Source: Guptibacillus hwajinpoensis (GTDB taxonomy: Bacteria > Bacillota > Bacilli > Bacillales > Guptibacillaceae). From it: a DNA stretch of 64,000 nucleotides. The position numbers and the translations under genes are program-made. Location of the stretch: the NCBI RefSeq assembly GCF_005144865.1, contig NZ_SWFM01000001.1:558001-622000 (forward strand), given 5' to 3'. Positions 45,760 to 55,617 of the stretch are shown here, in pieces (position 1 is the first letter of the stretch; each line of letters opens with the position of its first letter). The notes under the pieces are model-generated. The model made no database searches. It saw only the letters and a program-made list of their open reading frames with translations, and was not told the origin of the DNA.

Positions 45760-45882
45760 GCCTCTTTTCGTAAACATTGTTGCTATAAGAGTGACAGGGA
45801 TTTCCGCTTCAATCAGCTAAGTCTGGCTCTTTATACAAAAATTCTTTCAAAAAGCAACAATCTTTGAGAACAGAGCCTTTTA
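45760..45882 (+). repeat. dispersed intergenic repeat, copy 6 (short form with both ends)
   Basis: About 120 bases: left CCTCTTTTCGTAAACATTGT, middle ATTTCCGCTTCAATCAGC, right AAAAAGCAACAATCTTTGAG and AGAGCC. Both terminal inverted repeats remain while the GC-rich centre of the longer copies is gone. Confidence 0.7.
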
Positions 45883-45892
45883 TTCTCATATA

Positions 45893-45922
45893 CAAAAAAA
45901 AGCTGCTCAATATGAGCAGCTT
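45893..45922 (-). terminator. terminator of the ctaBCDEF operon
   Basis: AAGCTGCTCA/TGAGCAGCTT stem with a three-base loop and a T run on the minus strand, 18 bases after ctaF. Confidence 0.88.
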
Positions 45923-45939
45923 CTTTTCTTTGCACATTA

Positions 45940-46284
45940 TTACCAAATCATTCCCATTAATGCGATTACCGCAGTCGCTGCAACGAAGACTCCAAAAAAG
46001 ATCCCCCATGCAGGATATTGATGACCTTTGTGGCTTAAATGCATGAACATATAAAGTTGGAAAACCAGTTGAATCCCTGCTAGGATCATAATGAAAACAA
46101 CTGTGAATGCATCGGATATGGCGTCACTCGCCACTGCAACGAAAGCAATCATAGTTAGGAAAATCATCATGGCAAAGGATACAATTTGCTGTTTGAATTC
46201 CTTCTCATGTGCGATCTTGTGATGAATGTCAAGGTGACTCTGATCGTGCTCAGATAATGTTTCTGTGCCTTCATGATGTGCCAT
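45940..46284 (-). CDS. ctaF: cytochrome c oxidase subunit IV (caa3)
   Basis: Small subunit of the caa3 oxidase, 114 residues, three membrane helices (about 34-52, 58-80, 88-110) with the LMFMHLSH segment found in the family (QLYMFMHLSHKGHQYPAWG). A histidine-rich soluble N-terminus precedes. It overlaps nothing; it follows ctaE by four bases. The usual next gene, ctaG, is absent. Confidence 0.92.
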   Translation of the reverse strand: MAHHEGTETLSEHDQSHLDIHHKIAHEKEFKQQIVSFAMMIFLTMIAFVAVASDAISDAFTVVFIMILAGIQLVFQLYMFMHLSHKGHQYPAWGIFFGVFVAATAVIALMGMIW

Positions 46285-46288
46285 TTAA

Positions 46289-46903
46289 TTAACCCACCTT
46301 TCCCATTAAATAAACAACAGTAAAGATAAAGATCCATACAACATCGATAAAGTGCCAGTAAAGGGCAAACAGGTAGAATTTAGGTGCTGTGTAGAGATCC
46401 ATCCCACGTTTTAAATTACGAATAATAAGAAGTGTAATCCAGGAAATCCCTACGAATACGTGGGCACCGTGAGTTCCTACTAGCGTGTAGAACGCAGAAC
46501 CCCATGCACTACTACGAATGGTATGTTCATATTCATGTACATAATGAGTGAATTCGTAAATTTCAAGACCAAGGAACGCAAGTCCGAGAAGTCCTGTGAC
46601 AACAAACCATCCAATCATTCGCTTAAACTGATTTGTTTTAAGTGCCATCGTTGCAAATACAGACGTTAAACTACTTGTTAAAAGGAGCATTGTTGCAATA
46701 AATACGAGTGGAAGTTCAAACAATTCATTTGCAGTCACTCCACCATTTGTTGCATTCCTTAGTCCTAAGTATACCCCAAAAAGCGAGGCGAAAAGCACGG
46801 TTTCGCCTCCAAGGAAGAACCAGAAACCAAGGAATTTGTTTTTTCCATCTAAAGTAGCCCGTTCTGGATTGGCAGGTAATTTGTTCATTGCTTCAGGTTT
46901 CAT
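46289..46903 (-). CDS. ctaE: cytochrome c oxidase subunit III
   Basis: Integral membrane subunit of the caa3 oxidase, 204 residues with five helices. Motifs: KFLGFWFFLGGETVLFASLF at the first helix, SAFYTLVGTHGAHVFVG near residue 130 and FALYWHFIDVVWIFIF near 180, all conserved in subunit III. It starts four bases inside the ctaD end (overlap), so translation is coupled. Confidence 0.95.
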   Translation of the reverse strand: MKPEAMNKLPANPERATLDGKNKFLGFWFFLGGETVLFASLFGVYLGLRNATNGGVTANELFELPLVFIATMLLLTSSLTSVFATMALKTNQFKRMIGWFVVTGLLGLAFLGLEIYEFTHYVHEYEHTIRSSAWGSAFYTLVGTHGAHVFVGISWITLLIIRNLKRGMDLYTAPKFYLFALYWHFIDVVWIFIFTVVYLMGKVG

Positions 46904-48738
46904 TTGTCTTCCCCCCCTTCATCAGGCAGGTCTTCTTTATGGATATGATATCCATGATAATCAATAACAGAACGTAGAATCATCGCTAATGCGACAACCC
47001 CAAGGCCTCCAATTGCGATTGTCCAGTTAGCAAATATTGCTGCTAACGACGCGATGAAAAAGCCAAGTGACAATAAGAATGGAAGAATAGACGCATCAGG
47101 CATATGAATATCATCAAGTGGTTCAGCAGGAACCATTGCTTTATTGCTTGCCCGTTTTTCAAGCCACCATGCATCAAGTCCACGTACAAGTGGTGTTTGT
47201 GCAAAGTTGTATTCTGGTGCTGGAGAAGAAATCGCCCACTCAAGCGTTCTACCATCCCATGGGTCATTACCAGCTTTTTTACCTTTCACAGCAGTTTGGA
47301 TAATATTCCAAACCATGATAATAGTAGCAAGTCCCATTAAGAATGCTCCGATCGTCGCGGCAAAGTTTGCCTCATCAAGACTCTGTCCAGATAGATAAGT
47401 ATATACACGACGAGGCATTCCCATTAAACCTAGGAAGTGCATCGGGAAGAATGTTAAGTGGAATCCAATAAAGAAGAGCCAGAAATGAAGCTTTCCTAGA
47501 ACTTCGTTTAACATTGTTCCAAAGATCTTTGGCCACCAGTAGTACATACCAGCAAATAGACCAAATACTACACCACCAACGATAACGTAGTGGAAATGGG
47601 CAACAACAAAGTAGCTGTCATGATACTGATAGTCAGCAGGCGGAACACTAAGCATAACGCCTGTCATACCACCGAGTACAAACGATGGAATAAATCCAAC
47701 CGCAAACAGGTTTGCTGTTGGGAAACTTACTTTTCCTCCCCACATTGTAAAGAGCCAGTTAAAGATCTTAACACCTGTAGGTACAGCGATTAACATTGTT
47801 GCAACTGCGAAGATTGAGTTTGCAATTGGTCCAAGTCCAACAGTAAACATGTGGTGAACCCAAACCATGAATCCTAAGAAACCAATAAGTGCCGTAGCGA
47901 ATACCATTGCTGAATAACCGAACAGACGCTTACGAGCGAATGTCGCAATGATTTCAGAGAACATTCCGAATGCTGGAAGCACAAGAATGTAAACTTCTGG
48001 GTGCCCAAAGATCCAGAAGAGATGTTCATAAATAATCGGATTACCACCCGCTTCAGCCGCAAAGAACTGAGTTCCGAACAAACGGTCAAACATAAGAAGT
48101 GCAAGACCAATTGTAAGTGCAGGGAATGCAAAAAGAATAAGACCAGATGTTATAAAACTAGACCAAGTAAATAGCGGCATACGCATGAATGTCATGCCTG
48201 GTGCACGCATGTTAATAATCGTTACGAGGAAGTTAATTCCCCCAATTAATGTACCAATACCGGATACCTGAAGTCCTAGTACGTAGAAATCAACGCCATT
48301 TCCAGGACTTGTTGTCGAGAGTGGTGCATATCCAGTCCACCCTGCATCTGCAGCTCCTCCCATAAACCAACCAAGGTTCAATAGAATACCACCTGCAGAA
48401 AATAGCCAGAAGCCGAGGGAGTTTAAGAATGGAAATGCTACGTCTCGAGCTCCGATTTGGAGTGGTATAATCGCATTCATGAACCCAAATATGAGTGGCA
48501 TGGCTGCGAGGAAGATCATAGTCGTTCCGTGCATAGTAAGCAACTGATTAAATGTTTCAGCGCCAACAAAATTAAATTCTGGGTAAAGCAATTGCACCCG
48601 TAGTAAGATTGCTTCCAAACCGCCAATTAGAAAGAAGAAAGCACCGGAAGCGAGATAAAGAATCCCGATCTTCTTGTGGTCAACGGTTGTAAGCCAATCC
48701 CAAATAGGATTTTTCTTTTTATAAGCATGTGCTGACAC
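46900..48738 (-). CDS. ctaD: cytochrome c oxidase subunit I
   Basis: Catalytic subunit holding heme a, heme a3 and CuB. Twelve core helices plus C-terminal extras, 612 residues. Visible ligands: WIFGHPEVYILVLPAFG near 245, giving the CuB histidine and the cross-linked tyrosine; MVWVHHMFTVG near 293, the CuB histidine pair; and SYFVVAHFHYVIVGG near 375, the heme a and a3 histidines. N-terminal DWLTTVDHKKIG is typical. It lies between ctaC and ctaE in the operon. Confidence 0.98.
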   Translation of the reverse strand: MSAHAYKKKNPIWDWLTTVDHKKIGILYLASGAFFFLIGGLEAILLRVQLLYPEFNFVGAETFNQLLTMHGTTMIFLAAMPLIFGFMNAIIPLQIGARDVAFPFLNSLGFWLFSAGGILLNLGWFMGGAADAGWTGYAPLSTTSPGNGVDFYVLGLQVSGIGTLIGGINFLVTIINMRAPGMTFMRMPLFTWSSFITSGLILFAFPALTIGLALLMFDRLFGTQFFAAEAGGNPIIYEHLFWIFGHPEVYILVLPAFGMFSEIIATFARKRLFGYSAMVFATALIGFLGFMVWVHHMFTVGLGPIANSIFAVATMLIAVPTGVKIFNWLFTMWGGKVSFPTANLFAVGFIPSFVLGGMTGVMLSVPPADYQYHDSYFVVAHFHYVIVGGVVFGLFAGMYYWWPKIFGTMLNEVLGKLHFWLFFIGFHLTFFPMHFLGLMGMPRRVYTYLSGQSLDEANFAATIGAFLMGLATIIMVWNIIQTAVKGKKAGNDPWDGRTLEWAISSPAPEYNFAQTPLVRGLDAWWLEKRASNKAMVPAEPLDDIHMPDASILPFLLSLGFFIASLAAIFANWTIAIGGLGVVALAMILRSVIDYHGYHIHKEDLPDEGGEDK

Positions 48739-48764
48739 GAATTAAACCTCCTTATTTCCGATGA

Positions 48765-49790
48765 CTATTCTTCAACCTTTAGACCATTCAGATAAGCAAC
48801 AAGAGCATTAAGCTCCTCATCGTTTAATTGGTCTTGGAACGCTGGCATGTTGTTACCAGGTTTATAATCAGATGGGTTACTGATCCAAGCTTTGATGTTC
48901 TCATCTGTGTGATCAAGAATGCCCGCCACTTTCTCTCGGTCACCAAAGTTTGTTAAGTTTGGACCTGTATTTCCACCATCAGCACCAACGGCGTGACAGC
49001 CGATACAGCTGTTCGCAAAAATTTCTTCACCCTGTGCTGCTTGATCGGTAGCTGCTTTGGAACCTGCTTCCTTCATGCTTTTTGCCCAGGCGTCGAATTC
49101 TTCCTTCTCTTGAGCAATTACTTTAAAGTCCATCAACGCATGGGAAGGTCCACAAAGCTCAGCACATTTACCATAATATGTACCTGGTTCTTGAGCATTT
49201 AGCCACATTTTATTAACTGTAGCTGTATTCGTATCCATCTTTCCGCCTAGAGTCGGAACCCAAAAAGAATGAAGTACGTCTTTGGAAGTGAGTTCGAAAT
49301 AAACTCTTTCCCCTGTTGGAATATACAAATCTTGAGACGTTTTGACGCCTAGATCTGGATATTCAAACTCCCACCAGTATTGGTGTGCTGTTACTTTGAC
49401 TACGGTTGCACCTTCAGGTACTTTTTCAGTTCCTTCGTCTAATGCAAACGTCGCCATTACTGTCGGAACGGCAAGGATTAAAAGAAGAATAATAGGGACT
49501 ACTGTCCATAGAATCTCAAGCACTACATTTCCTTCCGTTTGTTCTGGAATTTCATTGTCGCTTTCACCTCGTCGTCTGAAGCGAATAAGCACAATCGTAT
49601 AAATAAGTGCTACTACAACGAAAACTCCAATCATGATGTAAAGGCTTAACATCATGAGATTAAATTGCATCTCAGACCCTTCCCCTTTAGGGAGCAAAGT
49701 CGTTAGCTGTTCGTTACCGCAACCCGTAAGTGTTAACGCAATTACCGATAACAGTGGTAAAAAACGCCAAGCATTTCTCCAACGTTTCAT
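48765..49790 (-). CDS. ctaC: cytochrome c oxidase subunit II with fused cytochrome c domain
   Basis: Electron-entry subunit of a caa3 oxidase, 341 residues. Lipoprotein signal with lipobox LTGC near residue 24, two membrane helices (about 48-70 and 93-113), a cupredoxin domain with the CuA site CAELCGPSHALM near 210-221, and a C-terminal cytochrome c domain with CIGCH near 268 and axial methionine in NNMPAF near 315. The ATG at 49790 has AAGGTG close upstream; an earlier GTG at 49808 is an alternative. Confidence 0.95.
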   Translation of the reverse strand: MKRWRNAWRFLPLLSVIALTLTGCGNEQLTTLLPKGEGSEMQFNLMMLSLYIMIGVFVVVALIYTIVLIRFRRRGESDNEIPEQTEGNVVLEILWTVVPIILLLILAVPTVMATFALDEGTEKVPEGATVVKVTAHQYWWEFEYPDLGVKTSQDLYIPTGERVYFELTSKDVLHSFWVPTLGGKMDTNTATVNKMWLNAQEPGTYYGKCAELCGPSHALMDFKVIAQEKEEFDAWAKSMKEAGSKAATDQAAQGEEIFANSCIGCHAVGADGGNTGPNLTNFGDREKVAGILDHTDENIKAWISNPSDYKPGNNMPAFQDQLNDEELNALVAYLNGLKVEE

Positions 49791-49845
49791 TTGCACCTTA
49801 AACCTCACTTTCTTAGTAGCTTTTACTCATATTGAGTTATAGGAA

Positions 49846-49873
49846 GTCAATGCGAGCTTATACCCGCATTGAC
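49846..49873. other. inverted repeat between ctaB and ctaC
   Basis: GTCAATGCG and CGCATTGAC, perfect nine-base arms with a ten-base centre. There is no T run on either strand, so it is not an ordinary terminator. It could be an operator, an RNA-processing hairpin or an attenuator inside the cta operon. Confidence 0.55.
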
Positions 49874-49896
49874 TGACCATACTTAGTACATTGTTC

Positions 49897-50838
49897 TTAA
49901 GGATTAATATTTACTGCAATCATAACAATAAACAGAATTGTAATATAGTTCAGTGAGTACACAAACATAATTCGTGCCCACTTAATATCATCCTTCATGA
50001 AGAAACCAGCTATTCCAATTGCGAGCCATCCAAATCCTAGGATTGCAGCTACTGTAATATAAACTGGACCGAAGCTGTACAACAGTAGTGAAACTGGTAC
50101 AAGCGCTGCAGTATAAAGTACAATTTGACGCTTCGTCATCGGAAATCCAGCCACAACAGGAAGCATTGGAATTCCCGCATCTCGGTAATCATCCACTCGT
50201 TTCATTGCAAGTGCAAGGAAATGTGGAGGTTGCCAGATAAACATGATTAGAAACATTCCCCATGCTACTGGACTTAAATTAGGATCAATGGCAGCCCAAC
50301 CAATTAATGGTGGTAGTGCGCCTGAAAATGATCCAACAACCGTGTTCAATGAAGTTGTACGCTTTGTCCACATTGTGTAAAGCACAACGTAAATGACAAG
50401 ACCTAGAAGACCCAATAGTGCTGCCATAGGTTCAACTATTAAGAGCATAACGGTACCGGCTATAGATAAACCAAGACCTACAAAGAGCACCTGGTTTGCA
50501 GGAATCTTACCTGTTACAGAAGGCCTTGTGTTAGTTCTTGCCATAACCTGATCAATGTCACGGTCAATGTAATTATTTAAAGATGTTCCCCCGGCAACAA
50601 CAAACGCTGTCCCCAACATCGTTAAAATGAGCACCATCGGATTAGCGAATAGATCAAACCCTGCAGCTACGGAAGCAACCCACAAACCTGTGAATGCCGT
50701 AATTAAATTGTCAAAGACAATACCAAGCTTTGTTAGTGTAAGGAAATCTTTCCAGGTACCTGTCGGATTAGCTTCTGAAAGTGGGCCTGGCTCCATTACT
50801 CGATTTGAGGCTTCGTAAGCCGTTCTAGTTTTACTCAA
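49897..50838 (-). CDS. ctaB: protoheme IX farnesyltransferase (heme O synthase)
   Basis: Membrane prenyltransferase that makes heme O from heme B for the oxidase. About nine helices and the UbiA aspartate motif [20 protein letters not shown] near residue 90, plus the second acidic loop [15 protein letters not shown] near 210. The frame extends to 50859, but AAAAAGGAGGTG lies before a TTG at 50838, giving 313 residues starting [11 protein letters not shown]; the earlier ATG would lie in the ribosome site. First gene of ctaBCDEF, divergent from ctaA. Confidence 0.93.
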   Translation of the reverse strand: MSKTRTAYEASNRVMEPGPLSEANPTGTWKDFLTLTKLGIVFDNLITAFTGLWVASVAAGFDLFANPMVLILTMLGTAFVVAGGTSLNNYIDRDIDQVMARTNTRPSVTGKIPANQVLFVGLGLSIAGTVMLLIVEPMAALLGLLGLVIYVVLYTMWTKRTTSLNTVVGSFSGALPPLIGWAAIDPNLSPVAWGMFLIMFIWQPPHFLALAMKRVDDYRDAGIPMLPVVAGFPMTKRQIVLYTAALVPVSLLLYSFGPVYITVAAILGFGWLAIGIAGFFMKDDIKWARIMFVYSLNYITILFIVMIAVNINP

Positions 50839-51230
50839 TCTATACACCTCCTTTTTCATTTGACTGAAGAAGTTCAGTCTGTCCGCTGTTCATGTTAGAC
50901 AATCTTATAAGAAGACTGTATAAGCCCTGTTTATTATTAGTTATCACGATTACCCCTCCAGGTTTCTTACTAGCTGTCTAGAAAATGTAATTCAATCTTC
51001 ACATCTTTCTATTAAATATGTGTTACAGCTATGGTAAGATAATGTTGGTTTTGTGAAAGGAAGCAGTATCCGCAATCCTTATCCATTATAAACGAATCTA
51101 ATTGTTTTGTATACGTTGTTTAAATGTGAGGATTCGTGTTTTCTTTTGTAGAAAGATGTAAATATCGTCTGCTTCATCACACATTCATTGTACTATGAAT
51201 CAGCGACAATATGATAAGAAGGTGTTATTT

Positions 51231-52124
51231 GTGAATAAATTGTTGAAATTGTTCGGGATAATTACTTCCCTTGGTATGCTTCTAGTTCTATTGATGGGAG
51301 CTGTTGTTACAAAGACGGGATCTGGTGATGGCTGCGGGAATTCTTGGCCGCTTTGTTATGGAAAAGTATTACCTGAAGCTCCAGAGATTGAAACGATTAT
51401 TGAGCTAAGTCATCGCGTTGTATCAGCTTCCCTCGGTTTATTGGTTATCATCCTCGCGATTTGGACTTGGAGAAGAATTGGACATATTCGTGAGACTAAA
51501 TTCCTAGCAATTGTCTCAGTATTCTTAATTGTATTTCAGGGTCTGTTAGGAGCTGCAGCGGTTGTATGGGGACAATCTGATATAATTCTTGCTTCTCATT
51601 TCGGATTCTCTCTAGCAAGTTTTGCAAGTGTTGTGCTTTTAACGATTCTTGTATTCGAGGCATCTGGTGCTCAGAAAAAGCCTAATGTTCCGAAACGCAT
51701 TCGTTTCAATCTTTACGGAGTCACCATTTACTCTTACATCGTTGTTTATACCGGTGCCCTTGTGAGACATACAGGTGCTAGCATGGCATGCGACAATGTG
51801 CCATTTTGTACGGACGGACAACTATTCGCTTTTACTGGTCAACAAGGTATTCAAATGCTCCATCGAGCAGCTGCTGTTCTTATCTTCGTATGGTTGCTTT
51901 ATATCTTAATTATCGGAATGAAGGAGCTTAAAAACGAAGTTACGATGCGACGTGGAATCACTATTGCATTTACATTTGTCTGCCTACAGGCCCTTAGCGG
52001 AATTCTCGTAGTTGTATCAAACCTTAATCTTTTCCTTGCTCTCTTCCATGGCCTTTTTATCTCAGGATTATTTACAGTATTGCTGTATCTCGTTATGCTC
52101 TCTCTTCGAAGTAGAAGACAATAG
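51231..52124 (+). CDS. ctaA: heme A synthase
   Basis: Oxidises heme O to heme A in the membrane. Eight-helix protein of 297 residues with the disulfide-type pair in GDGCGNSWPLCYG near residue 32, ELSHRVVSASLG near 58, ASHFGFSLASFAS near 122, LVRHTGASMACDNVPFC near 180 and MLHRAAAVL near 210, the conserved heme-ligating histidines. The frame opens at 51195 without a ribosome site; AAGGTG sits before a GTG at 51231. The 390-base gap 50839-51230 to ctaB must hold both promoters; I could not define them with confidence. Confidence 0.93.
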   Translation: MNKLLKLFGIITSLGMLLVLLMGAVVTKTGSGDGCGNSWPLCYGKVLPEAPEIETIIELSHRVVSASLGLLVIILAIWTWRRIGHIRETKFLAIVSVFLIVFQGLLGAAAVVWGQSDIILASHFGFSLASFASVVLLTILVFEASGAQKKPNVPKRIRFNLYGVTIYSYIVVYTGALVRHTGASMACDNVPFCTDGQLFAFTGQQGIQMLHRAAAVLIFVWLLYILIIGMKELKNEVTMRRGITIAFTFVCLQALSGILVVVSNLNLFLALFHGLFISGLFTVLLYLVMLSLRSRRQ

Positions 52125-52154
52125 AAAAAGCTGCGCAGCTGCGCAGCTTTTTTT
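52125..52154. terminator. bidirectional terminator between ctaA and pyc
   Basis: AAAAAGCTGCGC/GCGCAGCTTTTT palindrome with T runs on both sides, between two convergent genes. The repeats of GCTGCGCAGC could fold in more than one register. Confidence 0.92.
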
Positions 52155-55100
52155 CTATTCATTTAATTCGAGTAATAAATCTCCTGTTTCAATACCTTCT
52201 CCATTAGAAACATGTATATGTTCAATAACACCACTTCGAGGTGCTTGAACAGTTGTTTCCATTTTCATTGCTTCTGTAATCATTAAATGATCACCTTTGT
52301 TAACTCTCTCGCCCCTTTCAACAAGAACTTTGATGACTGTCCCTGGCATAGTTGCTCCAATGTGATTAGCATTCGTTCGATCTGCTTTTGGCTTAGCGGC
52401 AACCGCAGTTTTAATATTTTCATCTTTAATCACAACTTCGCGAGGCTGACCATTCAATTCAAAATAAAGTGTACGCTTACCTTCAAGATTCGGTTCACCA
52501 ATAGATACAAGTTTAACAATTAGTGTTTTACCTTGTTCAATCTCTACTTCCACTTCTTCACCAAGACGCATTCCATACAAGAACGTCGGTGTATCAAGAA
52601 CTGAAACGTCTCCGAACATGTCTCTTACGTCTTCATACTCTAGGTAAACTTTTGGATAGAGCGCATATGAAATAAGATCATGACTCGTAACCTGACGATT
52701 TAATTTATGATAAAGCGTCTCTTTCAAGTCAGTGAAATTAACAGGCTCCAAAAGCTCTCCTGGTCTTGTTGTGATCGGTTCTCTGCCTTTGAGAATAATT
52801 TGCTGCAGTTCTTTTGGGAAACCTTCATAAGGTTGTCCAAGGTATCCTTGAAACAGTTCAACAACAGAATCAGGGAAATCGAGTGTCTCGCCTCGTTCAT
52901 ACACATCATCTTCTGTTAAGTTGTTTTGCACCATATAAAGAGCCATATCCCCTACAACCTTAGAAGAAGGAGTTACTTTCACAAGATCGCCGAACATCTC
53001 GTTTACTCGGCGGTACATGCGTTTTACTTCATCCCAACGCTCACCAAGACCGACGCCTTTTGCTTGTTGTTGAAGGTTACTATATTGACCACCAGGCATT
53101 TCATGTTCATAAACCTCTGTATGAGGAGCTGTCATCCCACTTTCAAATCCACTGTAATATTTACGAGTATCTTCCCAGTAGTGAGAAAGCTCTTCAAGAG
53201 CCTTGATGTTAATGTCTGGTTGTCTTTCAGATCCATCTAACGCATAGTAAAGTGAATTGGCACTTGGCTGAGAAGTTAATCCAGCCATTGAGCTTACCGC
53301 TACATCTACGATATCAACGCCTGCTTCTATGGCTTTCGCATATGTATAGATGCCGTTACCACTTGTATCATGCGTATGAAGGTGAATGGGAATGTCTACT
53401 GTCTCTTTTAGGGTAGAAATCAGTTCAAATGCAGCCTGTGGCTTCAACAATCCTGCCATATCTTTAATACCGAGAATATGTGCACCAGCAAGTTCAAGCT
53501 CTTTTGCAAGTCTTTGATAGTAAGCTAGATCATATTTCGTTTTGGATGAGTCGGAAATATCACCTGTATAACAGATTGAAGCTTCTGCTACTTTTCCTGT
53601 TTCACGAACGGCTTCAATGGCTTTGGTCATACCTTCAACCCAGTTTAGACTGTCGAAAATGCGGAAAACGTCAATTCCTGCATCAGCTGATTTTTCTACA
53701 AATTCTCGAATCAAGTTATCTGGATAATTTTTATAGCCAACAGCGTTTGATGATCTTAGTAGCATTTGGAACATCACATTAGGAACTTTCTTTCTCAGTT
53801 TAATTAATCGATCCCACGGGTCTTCCTTCAAGTACCGCAATGAAACATCGAACGTAGCTCCGCCCCACATTTCCATCGAAAACAGTTCTGGCAGCATGCG
53901 AGATGTTGGCTCTGCAATGTGAATTAAATCAGTTGTACGAACTCTCGTTGCAAGAAGCGATTGATGTCCATCACGGAATGTTGTATCTGTTAGCAACGTC
54001 TTCTTCTGATCCTTTACCCAGTTAACAAGTCCTTCAGCGCCTTGTTCATCAAGAATTTGTTTCGTACCTTTAGGAATTTCTTCACTATACTTTAGGTGTG
54101 GAATTCTTCTTTTTGAAAATGCAGGCTTTTTCTTCCGGTCAAGGCCTGGAAATCCATTGACTGTGATGTTTCCGATATAAGAAAGCATCTTCGTTCCACG
54201 GTCTTTTCGCTTTGGAAATACAAAAAGTTCTGGTGAAGAGTCAATAAAGGAAGTATCGTAAACACCTGAACGGAAATTCTCATGCTTCATCACGTTTTCA
54301 AGGAATGCAATATTCGTCTTAATTCCTCTAATTCTAAACTCTTTTAGGTTCCTCACCATTTTGGAAGAAGCATGATCAAAGCTAAGCGCCCACGTTGAAA
54401 GCTTAACTAACAGTGAATCATAGTGTGAAGTAATTACCGCACCTTGATAAGCATTTCCAGCATCAAGACGCACTCCAAACCCACCGCCTGATCGATATGC
54501 CATAAGTTTACCAGTATCAGGCATGAAATTGTTCTCTGGATCTTCTGTTGTCACTCGACACTGTATAGCAACACCATGACAGTCAATTTTTTCCTGTGCT
54601 GGAATACCAAGTCGCTCTCCATGCAGATGTTCACCTTCAGCAATCATAATTTGAGATTGCACAATATCAATACCAGTAATCATTTCTGTAATTGTGTGCT
54701 CTACCTGCACTCGTGGATTAACTTCAATAAAGTAAAATTCCCCAGCCTGATTCACAAGGAACTCAACAGTCCCCGCATTTACATACTGAACATTTTCCAT
54801 TAACTGAACAGCAGCTTCACAAATGTCTTTACGAGCCTGTTCACTAAGAGATACGCTCGGCGCAACTTCCACTACTTTTTGATGTCGACGTTGGACGGAG
54901 CAATCTCTTTCATATAAGTGCAAGGTATTCCCGTGTTTATCGCCAAGGATTTGTACCTCAATATGTTTAGGATTCTCTACAAATTTCTCAACGTATATTT
55001 CATCTCGTCCGAAAGCAGCTTTAGCCTCAGATTTTGCTCGGTCATATGCATCTGCAAGAGCTTCTTCGCTTCTAACAATTCTCATTCCTCTTCCGCCGCC

Positions 55101-55595
55101 GCCAAGAGCCGCTTTAATCATTAGAGGATATCCATTTTCATTCGCAAAATCCCTTACCTCATCAAGTCCATCTACTGGACCATCTGTACCAGGTATAACG
55201 GGTAATCCTGCCAAAATGGCTTGTTTACGAGCTTCCACTTTATCACCAAACATACGAAGGTGTTCAAGTTCAGGTCCAATAAAGATAATGCCTTCTTCGT
55301 GACATCGTTTAGCAAATTGGAGATTCTCAGAAAGGAAACCGTATCCAGGGTGAATGGCATCGATATGATTGGCTTTGGCTATTTCGATTATGCCTTCGAT
55401 ATCGAGATAAGCATCAATCGGCTTTTTACCTTCTCCTACAAGATAGGCTTCATCAGCTTTATATCGGTGATAAGATCCACTGTCTTCTTTAGAATAGATC
55501 GCTACAGTACGAATATTTAATTCGGTACATGCACGAAAGATACGAATAGCAATTTCGCCTCTATTGGCAACAAGTATTTTAGAAATAGCTGTCAT
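52155..55595 (-). CDS. pyc: pyruvate carboxylase
   Basis: Biotin enzyme that makes oxaloacetate from pyruvate, replenishing the citric acid cycle. 1146 residues with domains in order: biotin carboxylase (1-455, ISKILVANRGEIAIRIFRAC, EVNPRVQVEHTITEM), carboxyltransferase (about 530-800, LLTDTTFRDGHQSLLATRVR with metal ligands, and HLHTHDTSGNG), PYC/OADA domain, and biotinyl domain with EAMKMET near 1112. AAGGAGGAA precedes the ATG at 55595. It lies between ctaA and ftsW as in B. subtilis. Confidence 0.98.
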   Translation of the reverse strand: MTAISKILVANRGEIAIRIFRACTELNIRTVAIYSKEDSGSYHRYKADEAYLVGEGKKPIDAYLDIEGIIEIAKANHIDAIHPGYGFLSENLQFAKRCHEEGIIFIGPELEHLRMFGDKVEARKQAILAGLPVIPGTDGPVDGLDEVRDFANENGYPLMIKAALGGGGRGMRIVRSEEALADAYDRAKSEAKAAFGRDEIYVEKFVENPKHIEVQILGDKHGNTLHLYERDCSVQRRHQKVVEVAPSVSLSEQARKDICEAAVQLMENVQYVNAGTVEFLVNQAGEFYFIEVNPRVQVEHTITEMITGIDIVQSQIMIAEGEHLHGERLGIPAQEKIDCHGVAIQCRVTTEDPENNFMPDTGKLMAYRSGGGFGVRLDAGNAYQGAVITSHYDSLLVKLSTWALSFDHASSKMVRNLKEFRIRGIKTNIAFLENVMKHENFRSGVYDTSFIDSSPELFVFPKRKDRGTKMLSYIGNITVNGFPGLDRKKKPAFSKRRIPHLKYSEEIPKGTKQILDEQGAEGLVNWVKDQKKTLLTDTTFRDGHQSLLATRVRTTDLIHIAEPTSRMLPELFSMEMWGGATFDVSLRYLKEDPWDRLIKLRKKVPNVMFQMLLRSSNAVGYKNYPDNLIREFVEKSADAGIDVFRIFDSLNWVEGMTKAIEAVRETGKVAEASICYTGDISDSSKTKYDLAYYQRLAKELELAGAHILGIKDMAGLLKPQAAFELISTLKETVDIPIHLHTHDTSGNGIYTYAKAIEAGVDIVDVAVSSMAGLTSQPSANSLYYALDGSERQPDINIKALEELSHYWEDTRKYYSGFESGMTAPHTEVYEHEMPGGQYSNLQQQAKGVGLGERWDEVKRMYRRVNEMFGDLVKVTPSSKVVGDMALYMVQNNLTEDDVYERGETLDFPDSVVELFQGYLGQPYEGFPKELQQIILKGREPITTRPGELLEPVNFTDLKETLYHKLNRQVTSHDLISYALYPKVYLEYEDVRDMFGDVSVLDTPTFLYGMRLGEEVEVEIEQGKTLIVKLVSIGEPNLEGKRTLYFELNGQPREVVIKDENIKTAVAAKPKADRTNANHIGATMPGTVIKVLVERGERVNKGDHLMITEAMKMETTVQAPRSGVIEHIHVSNGEGIETGDLLLELNE

Positions 55596-55617
55596 GTAAA
55601 TTCCTCCTTGAATTAAG

